NCBI GenBank assembly: GCA_027489095.1
Contig: JAIYAL010000126.1
Location: forward strand, 1 to 44,577
Origin: Erythrobacteraceae bacterium
Lineage (GTDB): Bacteria > Pseudomonadota > Alphaproteobacteria > Sphingomonadales > Sphingomonadaceae
DNA: 44,577 nt
Direction: 5' to 3'
The notes under the pieces are model-generated. The model had not been told where the DNA came from, made no database searches, and saw nothing but the letters and a program-made list of their open reading frames with translations. Numbering within the stretch: position 1 is the first letter of the stretch; each line of letters starts with the position of its first letter. Position numbers and translations under genes: made by a program. Below are positions 1-9,000 of the stretch, one piece after another.

Positions 1-117
1 ACCCAAAACACGAAAGGCCAAATCACCCGCTTGACCCACCCCCCGCACCGGGGACACATATCCACCCGGGTCAAATCTCGATGGAAATCCCGGGTCACTT
101 CTCAGTGGCAATCAACA
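1..117. mobile_element. End of an IS21-family insertion sequence
   Basis: Two similar 22-bp direct repeats lie side by side at 68-89 (GGGTCAAATCTCGATGGAAA...) and 92-113 (GGGTCACTTCTCAGTGGCAA...), matching at 17 of 22 positions. Tandem GGGTCA...TGG-AATC repeats just inside a terminus are typical of IS21-family elements. Read on the minus strand, the end begins TGTTGATTGCC, and the IS21 family normally starts with TG. The outer junction is placed near 117, directly before relaxase-like coding sequence. No transposase gene is visible; istA/istB would lie to the left of the window. The exact last base of the element is uncertain by a few nucleotides. Confidence 0.7.
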
Positions 118-2558
118 CGCAGGGCAATGATGGCACCTGGAAAGCGCTGCGGAACGACCGGCTCTGGCAGCTCAACACGCTGCTCAATGCCATGACCATG
201 GCGCGCTTCAGGGTGGAGGTTGAGAAGCTCGGATACCGCGTGGGCGAGGTCGGCAAGCACGGCAACTTCGAGGCCCAAGGCATCGGTCGTGAGGCGGTCA
301 TGGCCTTCTCCACGCGGCGGCAGGAGGTGCTCGAAGCCCGACGTGGTAGCGGGCTTGAAGCAGGTGTGATCGCCACGCTGGCAACGCGGTCTGCAAAGGA
401 GAAAGACGTCGATCGCGATGCCCTTCTGACTCAATGGCAGGACCGGGCATGGGGGCTGGGTCTCGACCTGCAGGGCATGGTTCGTGATGCCCGACAGCGG
501 TCAACGGCGATCGCTATGGCTGAGCAGAAGCTTCACCGTGATCGCCCCTCCATCGCGCAGCGAGGCAAGGTCATAGCGCTCGAACTTGCCGAGCGACTGG
601 GGATCAAGGAAGGGGATCCTCTGGTCCCCGCGCGCATCCATCTTCGGCCTGCGCAGGAGATTGCAGCAGCCCATGCCGTTGCCTCGGCCGTGCGCCAATT
701 GTCGGAGCGCGAGGCGGCCTTCAAGGCGACCGATCTGGCCAAAGCAGCGCTGGACTTCGGCCTGCCCACAACCATGCCGCTGATCGAGAAACGCATCGAG
801 CAGCTGGCTGACCAGGGGGCGCTCAGCAAAGGGCGCGGCGTCATGCAAGGGTGGCTGACCACCACCGATGCCGCAGCTCTTGAAGCCCGCATGCTCGCCG
901 AAATAAACAAGGGCAAAGGCGCCTCTTCGCCGATCATGCCGGGCGAGGAGGCGGGGCCCTCGCTGCAAGCCTCGGCCAGCATCAACTTCAGCATGCGGCT
1001 CAATGCCGGCCAGGAAGCAGCGGGGCGGATGATCCTCTCGTCCTCCAACCGCATTGTTGCGGTGCAGGGTGTGGCTGGTGCCGGCAAATCCAGCCTGCTG
1101 CGCCCGACTACGCAGCTCCTCAGCGACAACGGCAAGCGGGTGATCGGGCTTGGTGTGCAGAACACGCTGGTGCGCATGCTGGAGCGCGAGACGGGTATCC
1201 CGTCGATGACCTTGCACCGGTTCCTCGGACAGCACCGGAGCCTGCTCGACGGGAAAGTAAGCAAGCAAGAGCTGGCAGTAGCGAAAGCTTCGTATCGCGA
1301 CACTGTGTTGGTGCTGGACGAAGCCTCGATGGTCTCGACCCGCGATCAGGACCGCCTGGTCCGGCTCGCCAACATGCTCAAGGTTGATCGCCTCGTTCTG
1401 ATGGGCGATCCGAAGCAGCTTGGTGCGGTCGAGGCGGGCAAGCCTTTTGCGCTGGCGCTGACCACTGGCACTGAGACAGCGCGCATGGATACCAATCTGC
1501 GGGCACGGTCAGAAACGCTAAAGCTTGCTCAGGCGGCTGCCCAGCAAGGGCGCACTAGCGATGCGCTCGATCATCTCAAGGATCATATCGTCGAGGTCAG
1601 CGAGAACAGTGCCGTCATGGCCGCCGAGCGGTGGCTCTCGCTCCCGCGTGCCGAGCGTGAGCGCACCGGGATCTATGTCTCAGGCCGCAAGCTGCGCGAC
1701 GAGGTGAACGTGGCCGTGCAGACTGGTCTTGCGGCCAATGGCGAGATCGGGCCCGGCAAGATCGACCTAACCGTGCTCTCCCGCGTCAACGCCACGCGCG
1801 AGGAACTGCGGCATGTGCGCACCTACGCGCCGGGCATGGTGCTGGAGCTGGCCAGCCGGCAAGCGCGACAACAGCTTGCCAAAGGGCGATACGACATCGT
1901 CAGGGTCGACATTGGCCGAGGCGTCGTCGAGCTTCGGGATGCCAGCGGCAGGCAGCACACGTTCGTCCCGTCCCGCATCGGAGCCAAGGGAGATGGGCAG
2001 GCGGTCCAGCTGCATGAACGCAAGCCGCTGACGCTCTACACCGGAGACACGATCCGCTGGACCGCGAACGACCACCAGCGCGGGCTCATCAATGCTGACC
2101 GTGCGACGATCACCGCCATCAAGCCGGGCAGCGTTACTGTGCGGACATCGACGGAGATGGAGCACGCACTCAAGCCCGATGATCCGATGCTGGCGCGGAT
2201 TGATTTGGCCTACGCGCTCAACGCCCACATGGCGCAGGGACTAACCTCCGACAAAGGCATCGCGGTGATGGACAGTCAGACCCGCAAGCTGCTCTCGGCC
2301 CGGAACTTCCTCGTGACCATTACCCGGCTGCGCGATGAGCTGACACTCATCGTCGACAGTCGCGACAAGGTCGCGATGGGCATCGACCGCAATCCTGGTG
2401 ACAAGACTTCGGCGCTTGAGGTGACCGAAAGGCTTGGTGCCGCCGCCGCTAAAGGGCAGGCGGGCGGGAAAGCGCCAGCACCCGAGCAGATGGGAAAAGA
2501 GCCGCCCGAGCTAGAGCGCACGATCACAAAGGTGGTGCCGTTCGAGATGGGGATTTGA
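118..2558 (+). pseudogene. MobF/TraA-type conjugative relaxase-helicase, N-terminus removed by IS
   Basis: The remaining ~813 residues match the rear of a TraA/MobF relaxase: the end of the TrwC relaxase domain (motif LWQLNTLLNAMTMARFRVEV), then a RecD-like helicase. Walker A is GVAGAGKSS (about residues 330-338 counted from 81), Walker B is VLVLDEAS near residue 412, and a UvrD-C-like segment NAHMAQGLTSDKG lies near 714. Full-length relatives are about 950-1000 residues and carry the catalytic tyrosines and the metal-binding histidines in the first ~200 residues; those are absent here. The reading frame stays open to base 1 through the IS end, so the ATG at 81 lies inside the IS and is probably not a native start. 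The helicase part is intact, but DNA nicking at oriT should be lost. It converges on the integrase gene, with only 13 bp between stop codons. Confidence 0.85.
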
Positions 2559-2571
2559 TGCAGTGCTTACC

Positions 2572-3858
2572 CTACCGGCTTGGCCAACCGAGCATCTTCG
2601 CTGGTTCAGGAAAGATCCCGAGTAGCAATACGCCCCATGCACTCGCGATCTCACGGCGCCGTTTGAGGTATGCTGCCCGGTTGTAAACCCCTTCCGAGCT
2701 GGAAACGCTTTCAGGGATATGTGCCAGCATCAAATCGATGACATGACGATCTCCCGGCGTGCCGCCGCGCTCGGCCCACTCGTTCATAATGGTCGAAAAT
2801 GATGCTCGCCACCCATGCGGCACATGCCTGCCCTGATAGCCGCAACGGTTGTAGAAATAGCTCAGCGTGTTCTCGCTCATCGGCACCCGTGCATTGCGGT
2901 TGCTGGGGAATATCAGCGGTCCTCGACCCGTCAGCACATGAACTGTGCGCAGCACCGCAACCGCCTCGGCTGACAGCGGCACCAGATGTTCAAACCCATC
3001 GTCGTGCTTGAGCTCAAGCATTAGTTTCATCCGTGCGGCGGGCACGCGCCACAGCGCATCGGGGCAAGGCTCCTCGTTGCTCCAATCCACGTTCTCGATC
3101 TCTGTCCATGGCAGGGCCCGAATCATGCCGGGGCGCTGAGCGGTTAATGCCAGAAAGCGGGAGGCAAGCTTTGTGACGGGAGAGGCGGGCTCGGCTTCCG
3201 TCTTCCGGATCATGTCGTGTAGGGCATCGATCGAGACAAGTGCTGGACGTTTGCGGGCGCGCGGCACCGGCTTCAGCGCCTTGGTGACCACGCCTGCCGG
3301 ATCACGTGCTGCCGCCCCCTCTGCGATCGCATGGACGAATACCGCCGACATCCGCTGGCGCACGCGGTGCGCGGTCTCGATTGCGCCTCGCCTTTCGATC
3401 TTTCGCAATACCGAAAGTACCAGAGGCTCATCAATCTCGCGAATGGGGAGTTTGCCGATCCAAGGGAACACCTCTTTCTCGAGGCTGCCGATGACATCGC
3501 TTGCATGGATCGGCGTCCAGCGGCTCTTCTGCAGGTCATACCAGCCCCGCGCTAACGTCTCGAAGGTGTTGCCGGCTGCCACCGCGCGCTCGACCTTGAC
3601 CTTCTGCGCCTCAAGCCCGGGGTCGCGGCCGTCGGCCAGCATTTTGCGCGCGGCAATTTTCCGGTCGCGCGCCGCCTTCAGGGGCAGATCAGGGTAGCTG
3701 CCCAGAACGAGTCGCCGTTCCTTGCCGGCAAACCGGTACTTCAGCCGCCAGCTGCGATGGCCGGACTTGGTCACATAAAGGTACAAGCCCTCGAAGTCGG
3801 CGAGCTTGTAATCCTTGTCCTTTGCCTTGGCATTTTTGACGACGATTTCTGTGAGCAT
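2572..3858 (-). CDS. Tyrosine recombinase / integrase (DUF4102, P4 type)
   Basis: 428-aa site-specific recombinase. The N-terminus (LTEIVVKNAKAKDKDYKLADFEGLYLYV) is the DUF4102 arm-binding domain of P4-type integrases. The catalytic domain shows Arg in TAQRPGMIRAL, His-x-x-Arg in PHGWRASF, and the tyrosine in VYNRAAYLKRRREI. The ATG at 3858 is chosen over an upstream ATG at 3969 because DUF4102 integrases start close to this motif and the 37 extra residues look non-coding. The promoter-side DNA holds G-rich repeats, CCACACTTT repeats, an AT-rich stretch and a tRNA-3'-end-like sequence. The orientation (tRNA tail, then codirectional int) is the classic P4 arrangement, so the element it mobilises probably extends leftward out of the window. 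Confidence 0.9.
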   Translation of the reverse strand: MLTEIVVKNAKAKDKDYKLADFEGLYLYVTKSGHRSWRLKYRFAGKERRLVLGSYPDLPLKAARDRKIAARKMLADGRDPGLEAQKVKVERAVAAGNTFETLARGWYDLQKSRWTPIHASDVIGSLEKEVFPWIGKLPIREIDEPLVLSVLRKIERRGAIETAHRVRQRMSAVFVHAIAEGAAARDPAGVVTKALKPVPRARKRPALVSIDALHDMIRKTEAEPASPVTKLASRFLALTAQRPGMIRALPWTEIENVDWSNEEPCPDALWRVPAARMKLMLELKHDDGFEHLVPLSAEAVAVLRTVHVLTGRGPLIFPSNRNARVPMSENTLSYFYNRCGYQGRHVPHGWRASFSTIMNEWAERGGTPGDRHVIDLMLAHIPESVSSSEGVYNRAAYLKRRREIASAWGVLLLGIFPEPAKMLGWPSR

Positions 3859-3862
3859 GGAT

Positions 3863-3906
3863 GCCCCCGGATCTGTGATTGAGTGCCCCCGCAAACGCCC
3901 CCGGAT
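3863..3906. repeat. G-rich repeats just upstream of the integrase start
   Basis: GCCCCCGGAT occurs at 3863-3872 and again at 3897-3906, with a third GCCCCC-like copy at 3884-3890. On the integrase strand they read GGGGGC blocks directly before the ATG. They may be recombinase arm-type sites or a leader structure. The role is inferred from position only. Confidence 0.45.
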
Positions 3907-4096
3907 GGGCTCGGCTGCATCGGGATCAATCGAAACAAACAGGGAACAATATTGGCCACAAAACGGCAAAAATGCAATAGAAATGGGACTTTAGGGGAGC
4001 CTCGCAGATCGCAAAGTGGCGGAGACGGAGGAAGCCAATAAAATTGAATAAATATCTGAATATATAGCAAAATTTATAAACAAGATTTTTAACAGA

Positions 4097-4117
4097 CCAC
4101 ACTTTATCCCACACTTT
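4097..4117. repeat. Tandem CCACACTTT repeats, candidate integrase arm sites
   Basis: Two identical 9-bp copies lie at 4097-4105 and 4109-4117, a period of 12 bp. They border an AT-rich stretch (about 4036-4096) upstream of int. Short direct repeats of this kind flank att cores of tyrosine integrases as arm-binding or Xis sites. The stretch 3907-4246 contains no convincing gene; its short ORFs are unsupported. Confidence 0.4.
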
Positions 4118-4246
4118 TCGGCAGTCCCGGATTACGGGCGGTTTGGCCGAATTTGCACCTCAGGGTTGCTGTTTTTTGGTCGGGGAACCCGACTGAGCCG
4201 GCCGAGCCTGACGAAGAGCTTTGGGCCCGTCTCTTCCATCGGCGTT

Positions 4247-4277
4247 TGGCGGAGGCCGAAGAATTCGAACTCTCGGG
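4247..4277 (-). other. tRNA 3'-end-like sequence, candidate att site
   Basis: On the minus strand this reads GAGAGTTCGAATTCTT, then CGGCCTCCGCCA. That is a T-arm-like TTCGAAT loop followed by a 7-nt acceptor strand, a discriminator base and CCA, as in tRNA-Ser genes. The five T-stem positions include one mismatch and two wobbles, and no matching 5' acceptor strand is found upstream, so this is a tail or relic rather than a complete tRNA. It lies ~390 bp upstream of and codirectional with the integrase, and begins only three bases past the stop codon of the lytic transglycosylase gene. It could be an attL/attR scar or a tRNA-mimic integration site. Confidence 0.4.
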
Positions 4278-4279
4278 AA

Positions 4280-4942
4280 TCAGCGCATGGATTGTCGCCA
4301 TGCCTTCAGTGTTTTCTGGACGTATTTTGGCGTTTCCGCGTTGCTTGGAATGCCTCTGGCCGCTTGTACCGCACCAGGTCCAGCATTGTACGCGGCAACG
4401 GCTAAGTGGATCGCTCCGAACTGCTGGATCATTTGGCTGAGATAGCGAGCAGCACCCCAAACACTTGCCTTCGGGTCATAGCGATTGGCGACCCCGACTG
4501 CCTGCGCTGTGCCTGGCATGAGCTGCCCCAGGCCCACAGCGCCGGCCTTGCTGCGAGCCCATGGGTTGTAGCGTGACTCAGTCCAGATCAGAGCGTCGAG
4601 CAGTCCGGGAGGCAGCGCGTACTGTCGTTCCGCTGCGGCTACATGAGGGAGGTAGATAGCCCGTCTGAAATTCCCAGGCCTATCGCCACCCGCCACCGCA
4701 CGAAGAGGGCGAACGGCCACTGGGAGTGATGGACTGCGACGCGGATTCAGTTCTTGATTTGGCCAAGCACCGAACGTCACAAGCGCAAACCCGCCTTGGC
4801 CAGTTTGAGTCGTTACGCCTGCAGCAGGATTGGAAGCTTGTGCGGGCATCGCGAGTGGAGTTTCGGCGGCCGATGCATTGCTTGTCGAGGCTAGTGCCAG
4901 TGCCAGTGCCAAAGGCAAAACACACCCTGATCGTCTGGTCAT
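4280..4942 (-). CDS. Secreted lytic transglycosylase (SLT/VirB1-like)
   Basis: 220 aa. The N-terminus MTRRSGCVLPLALALALAST is a Sec signal peptide ending near SNASA, so the enzyme acts in the periplasm. The SLT domain starts around YALPPGLLDALIWTESRYNP, with the catalytic Glu in the ESRYNP motif, then GAVGLGQLMPGTAQAVG and AVAAYNAGPGAV. These are the conserved blocks of goose-lysozyme-like transglycosylases that open peptidoglycan for secretion or conjugation channels. The start at 4942 is supported by a GAGGA site 9 nt upstream; an in-frame ATG at 5068 would place 42 residues before the signal peptide. The gene diverges from the Toprim gene across a LexA box. The protein ends directly before the tRNA-tail-like sequence, so its C-terminus may have been reshaped by recombination. 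Confidence 0.88.
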   Translation of the reverse strand: MTRRSGCVLPLALALALASTSNASAAETPLAMPAQASNPAAGVTTQTGQGGFALVTFGAWPNQELNPRRSPSLPVAVRPLRAVAGGDRPGNFRRAIYLPHVAAAERQYALPPGLLDALIWTESRYNPWARSKAGAVGLGQLMPGTAQAVGVANRYDPKASVWGAARYLSQMIQQFGAIHLAVAAYNAGPGAVQAARGIPSNAETPKYVQKTLKAWRQSMR

Positions 4943-4972
4943 CTCGAACGTTCCTCTAGCCGACTCGCGTGA

Positions 4973-4987
4973 GAACATATATAGAAC
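4973..4987. promoter_or_regulatory. LexA (SOS) box, GAAC-N7-GAAC
   Basis: A perfect direct repeat GAAC(ATATATA)GAAC sits in the 125-bp gap between the divergent lytic transglycosylase (start 4942) and Toprim gene (start 5068). GAAC-N7-GAAC (GTTC-N7-GTTC on the other strand) is the established LexA operator of Alphaproteobacteria. It lies 31 bp from one start and 81 bp from the other, so it could control either gene or both. Confidence 0.65.
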
Positions 4988-5067
4988 AAAGCGCGTGATA
5001 AAGCGCGTTTCGAATGGGCGCAGAGCGGAGGCTGCGTGGGCGGTGGCATCCTTGATGGAGATGCCCA

Positions 5068-5964
5068 ATGCTCAATGCCCTTCTTACCGATCGCCTTGAA
5101 GTGCGTGCCCGCCAGATCGTTGCCGACCTTGGCGGCACCTGGTCGCGTTCGCGCGGCATGTGCCGATGTCCGGCCCATGAAGACCGCACCCCGTCGCTCA
5201 GCGTGGCGCTGGGTTCGCGGGCCATCCTGTTCCACTGCTTTGCCGGATGTCCGAATGACGCTGTGCTCGCTGCGCTGGCCCAGCGCGGCGTGAAGCCTTC
5301 GTCCCTGTTCGATGGACGGGCCGCGCCCGTTCGAACCGCTCTGCCGGAAACCGTGCCGAACGAGAGCATTCAGCGGCTTTGGCGGGAAGCAACGTGCCTC
5401 GTGGACAGTCCCGCAGAGCGATATCTTGCAGGTCGAGGTATCTCGGTGGGATCTCCCGATCTGCGGTATCACCCACGCACACCGCTCGGACCCAAGGGCG
5501 CGGTGAGGTTCTTGCCCGCGCTGCTCGCGGCCGTGCGCACCGACCTCGGGGTCATTGCGCTGCATCGCACCTTTCTCGAGTTCAAGACCTTCACGGTTGC
5601 CCGGTTTGAGGGTCCGAAGCGCGCGCTTGGGGCTCTTGGCCGGGGTGCGGTGCGGCTTCACGGTCCCCGCGGCGGCAAGCTCGGCCTGGCCGAGGGAATC
5701 GAGACGGCCCTCTCCGCAAGGGAGCTTTTCGGCATCCCCTGCTGGGCGACGCTGGGCACTGAGCGCTATGGGCTGGTCTCGATCCCGGAGAGCGTGAGCG
5801 AGCTCCACCTCTTCATCGATCACGACGCTGCCGGCGAACAGGCTGAACGCCGCGCCCGGGCCGCCTACGAGCGGGAAGGACGTGTGATCGTGACGCACTG
5901 TCCCGAGCAGCCGGGCGCCGACTTCAACGATGTTCTTCGGGTCCGGCAGCCCGTTACAGCCTGA
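5068..5964 (+). CDS. Zinc-finger/Toprim primase-like protein (DUF7146 type)
   Basis: 298 aa. A CHC2-like zinc motif lies at the start (C32, C34, H37 in MCRCPAHEDRTPSLSV; C57 and C61 in HCFAGC). The C-terminal half is a Toprim domain, with Glu in GLAEGIETALSARE and the paired acids in LHLFIDHDAAGEQAE. This is the architecture of primase/helicase-associated proteins carried by plasmids and phage-like elements in sphingomonads; it probably acts in replication priming or ssDNA handling. GGAG lies 7 nt before the ATG. It is 72 bp upstream of the helicase gene and likely cotranscribed with it. LexA control is suggested by the upstream box. The zinc and Toprim residues are all present. Confidence 0.85.
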   Translation: MLNALLTDRLEVRARQIVADLGGTWSRSRGMCRCPAHEDRTPSLSVALGSRAILFHCFAGCPNDAVLAALAQRGVKPSSLFDGRAAPVRTALPETVPNESIQRLWREATCLVDSPAERYLAGRGISVGSPDLRYHPRTPLGPKGAVRFLPALLAAVRTDLGVIALHRTFLEFKTFTVARFEGPKRALGALGRGAVRLHGPRGGKLGLAEGIETALSARELFGIPCWATLGTERYGLVSIPESVSELHLFIDHDAAGEQAERRARAAYEREGRVIVTHCPEQPGADFNDVLRVRQPVTA

Positions 5965-5968
5965 TCCT

Positions 5969-6036
5969 CAGGAGAGGGGAGGGGGCGTGGAGCCTTTCGA
6001 GACCCGCATGGCGCGGGTGTCATCAGGAGGTTTTCC
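5969..6036 (+). promoter_or_regulatory. Structured G-rich leader of the helicase gene (copy A)
   Basis: It begins with GGAGAGGGGAGGGGGCG, continues with a small GGC/GCC hairpin, then a stem ACCCGC (6002-6007)/GCGGGT (6013-6018) with a 5-nt loop, and ends CATCAGGAGG before the ATG at 6037. The same order (purine-rich AGGGGG block, two hairpins, CAGGAG Shine-Dalgarno) recurs before parB and ardC in this window. The radC RNA motif, known from leaders of DNA-methylase, anti-restriction and integrase genes, is the closest described candidate. Confidence 0.5.
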
Positions 6037-9000
6037 ATGTCCACTCTCCCCACGTTTGCCTTGCCGCTGTCCTGTGAGCCTGTGGTGCTCTTGGTTGCGC
6101 GGGCACTTGCCGCCCGGCTCGACCGGTCAGAGCCGATCTCGCGGTTGATCCTCAATGCTGAATTGACCGCCCAGTTTGGCGGCAGCGATGCTGCCGGGCG
6201 CTGGTCGGTCCGTGACGCTCACGCCGCGCTCGAACTGGCGCAGGTCATCTGGCTGCAGCGAAGGGCGACGATTGCGCTCAGCTCCAGTCCAGCGCTTGCG
6301 GCATTGCAGTTCGACGAGCTCGACACCCTCGTGCCGCGCCAGACCGTTCGCAGCGAGGAGCAGATCGAACTTCAGCAGTTCGCCACTCCGCCGCGTCTCG
6401 CATGGTTGGCGGCGCGCGCCTCTTCGCCAGCGAGCGGCGACCTTGCCCTCGAGCCCTCAGCAGGGACGGGCATGCTCGCGGTCTGGGCAGCGAAAGCCGC
6501 GTGCGGCCTCGCGCTGAACGAGATCTCTGCGCTCCGCCGGGAGTGTCTCGGGCACCTGTTCCCCGATGCAGCGATAACCAGTCACGACGGGGAACTCATC
6601 GATGAGCTTCTCCCCGCATCCGTACGGCCCAGCGTCGTCCTCATGAACCCGCCCTATTCCGGGAGCGCCGAGCGCGGCCGCGATGGCAAGACTGCCCTGC
6701 GCCACCTCCGCTCGGCGTGGGACCGGCTCGTGGCTGGCGGACGGCTTACGGCAATCCTGCCGGAGTGGTTCGACCTCCCCAGATTTCTTTGTCGAACTGC
6801 AGGTCCGGCAACCCTGCGCCTTGATCTCACGATCGAGCGCGGGTTTGTCGCGCACGGAACGTCGATCACGACGCGGCTGTTGGTGATCGACAAGGTCCAC
6901 TGCGGAGGTGAGGCTCTCACTGGCCAGACATCGGACTTCGGCGAACAATGCGCGCTCGTCGACGCACTGCCGCCGCGCGCCGCCATCGCAACCGGATCAT
7001 CCGCACCGCGGCGACCGATCAACGTCCTCCCGCACCTGCGCCCGTCAGCACGACCTGTCCCTGTGCCATTGCCCCGGACGGTATCGTCTGCCGGAGCGGC
7101 GCCGGTCGCATTTTCCGCACTCGACGTACCTGCTGCCACGCCTGAGCAGGTCGGCCACTATCTCCCTTATCGTCCGAGCCGGATTGCCATAGCTGGCGCA
7201 GCTGAGCACCCAACACCGCTCGTGGAATCCGTCGCGATGGGCGCGATCACCGCGCCGGTGCCAACTGCAGTGCCGAAGCTTCCAGGTCACGTGATCGCTA
7301 AAGGCCTGCTCTCAGCTGCCCAGATCGAAACCCTGATCTATGCGGTGAATGCCCATGCCCGAGACCTGCCCGGCCGGTTCGAGCCCGACGACAAAGGCTG
7401 CGTTCTGAAGCCCAGCGCAGAGGGCAAAGCGTATTGCATGGGCTACTTCCTCGGTGATGGCACTGGGGCCGGCAAGGGCCGCCAGGTTGCGAGCGTCATT
7501 CTCGATCGCTGGGTTCAGGGCTTTCGCCGGCACATCTGGATCTCGAAGAACGAAGCGCTGCTCGAGGATGCGCGGCGGGATTGGTCCGCGCTCGGCGGGT
7601 TACCCATCGACATCCAGCCACTCGCGACCTGGAAGCTCGGCAGCCCTGTCACGATGCAGGAAGGCATCCTCTTCGTGACCTATCCGACCCTGCGCTCGGG
7701 AAGGGCCGATGCAACCCGGCTCGATCAGATCCTCGCCTGGGCAGGGGAGGACTTCGACGGCGTGATCGTCTTCGACGAAGCCCATGCCATGGCCAACGCT
7801 GCCGGCGGCGAAGGTTCGCGCGGCAAGGTCAAAGGCTCCGAGCAAGGCGTGGCCGGCGTGCGCCTGCAAAACCTGCTGCCGCGCGCCCGTGTCCTCTATG
7901 CCTCTGCGACCGGCGCCTCGGACGTCAACAATCTGGCCTATGCAACGAGGCTTGGCCTCTGGGGTCCCGAGACGGCTTTTGCGACACGCGAGGAGTTCGT
8001 GACCGATATTCGCGCGGGAGGTATCGCGGCGATGGAACTTGTGGCCCGCGATCTGAAGGCACTCGGGCTCTATACTGCGCGGGCCCTGTCCTTCGCCGGG
8101 GTCGAGTACGAGATCCTCGAACATGCCCTGAGTGCGGATCAAATTGCGGTCTACGATGCCTATGCCGAAGCCTGGGCGATCATCCATGCAAACTTGCGCG
8201 AGGCCCTCGAAGCCACCCGTATCGTCGATGGGGAAACCGGAGGCACGCTCAACAGCGGCGCGAAGTCCGCAGCACTGTCGGTCTTCGAAGGCACGAAGCA
8301 GCGCTTCTTCGCCCAGCTCCTCCTTTCGATGAAGCTGCCGAGCCTGCTCCCCGCCATCGATACCGCCATCGCTGAAGGCAATGCCGTCGTGGTCCAGCTT
8401 GTCTCGACGGCCGAGGCCATGCTGGACCGCCGTCTCGCCGACCTCACTGACGAAGAACGTGAGGCGCTCGAAATCGATCTGAGCCCGCGCGAGTATGTGG
8501 TCGACTACCTGATGAAGAGCTTTCCCGTCCGGCTGATGGCGGTCTTCACCGACGAGAACGGCAATCCTCGGTCTGAACCGATGAGCGACGAACAAGGCTG
8601 TCCGGTCTTCTGCCAGGCCGCGCTCGCTGCGCGCGACCGGATGGTCGAGCAGCTTTGCGCACTACCGCCGATCGCAACCGCGCTCGATGCGATCATCGAA
8701 CGGTTCGGCACCGACAGGGTCGCCGAAGTCACCGGGCGCACGCGTCGGCTCATCGTCGGGTACGACGGACGGCAGAAGCTTCAGTCGCGCACGCCGCGCG
8801 CGAACCTGGCCGAGACGCAGGCCTTCATGAACGGCGACAAGCGCATCCTTGTCTTCTCGGATGCCGGCGGCACAGGCCGCAGCTATCACGCCGACCTTTC
8901 CGCCAGGAACCAGGCACGGCGTGTCCACTTCCTGCTCGAGCCGGGCTGGCGCGCCGATGCAGCTATCCAGGGGCTCGGCCGCACCAATCGCACCAATCAG

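Noticed and set aside
4104-4460. Short ORFs over the tRNA-like region upstream of the integrase
   Set aside because: The translations resemble the spurious proteins often called across tRNA 3' ends; the sequence is better read as an att region.
4939-5898. 319-aa minus-strand ORF
   Set aside because: Antisense to the zinc-finger/Toprim gene and runs through the LexA-box region.
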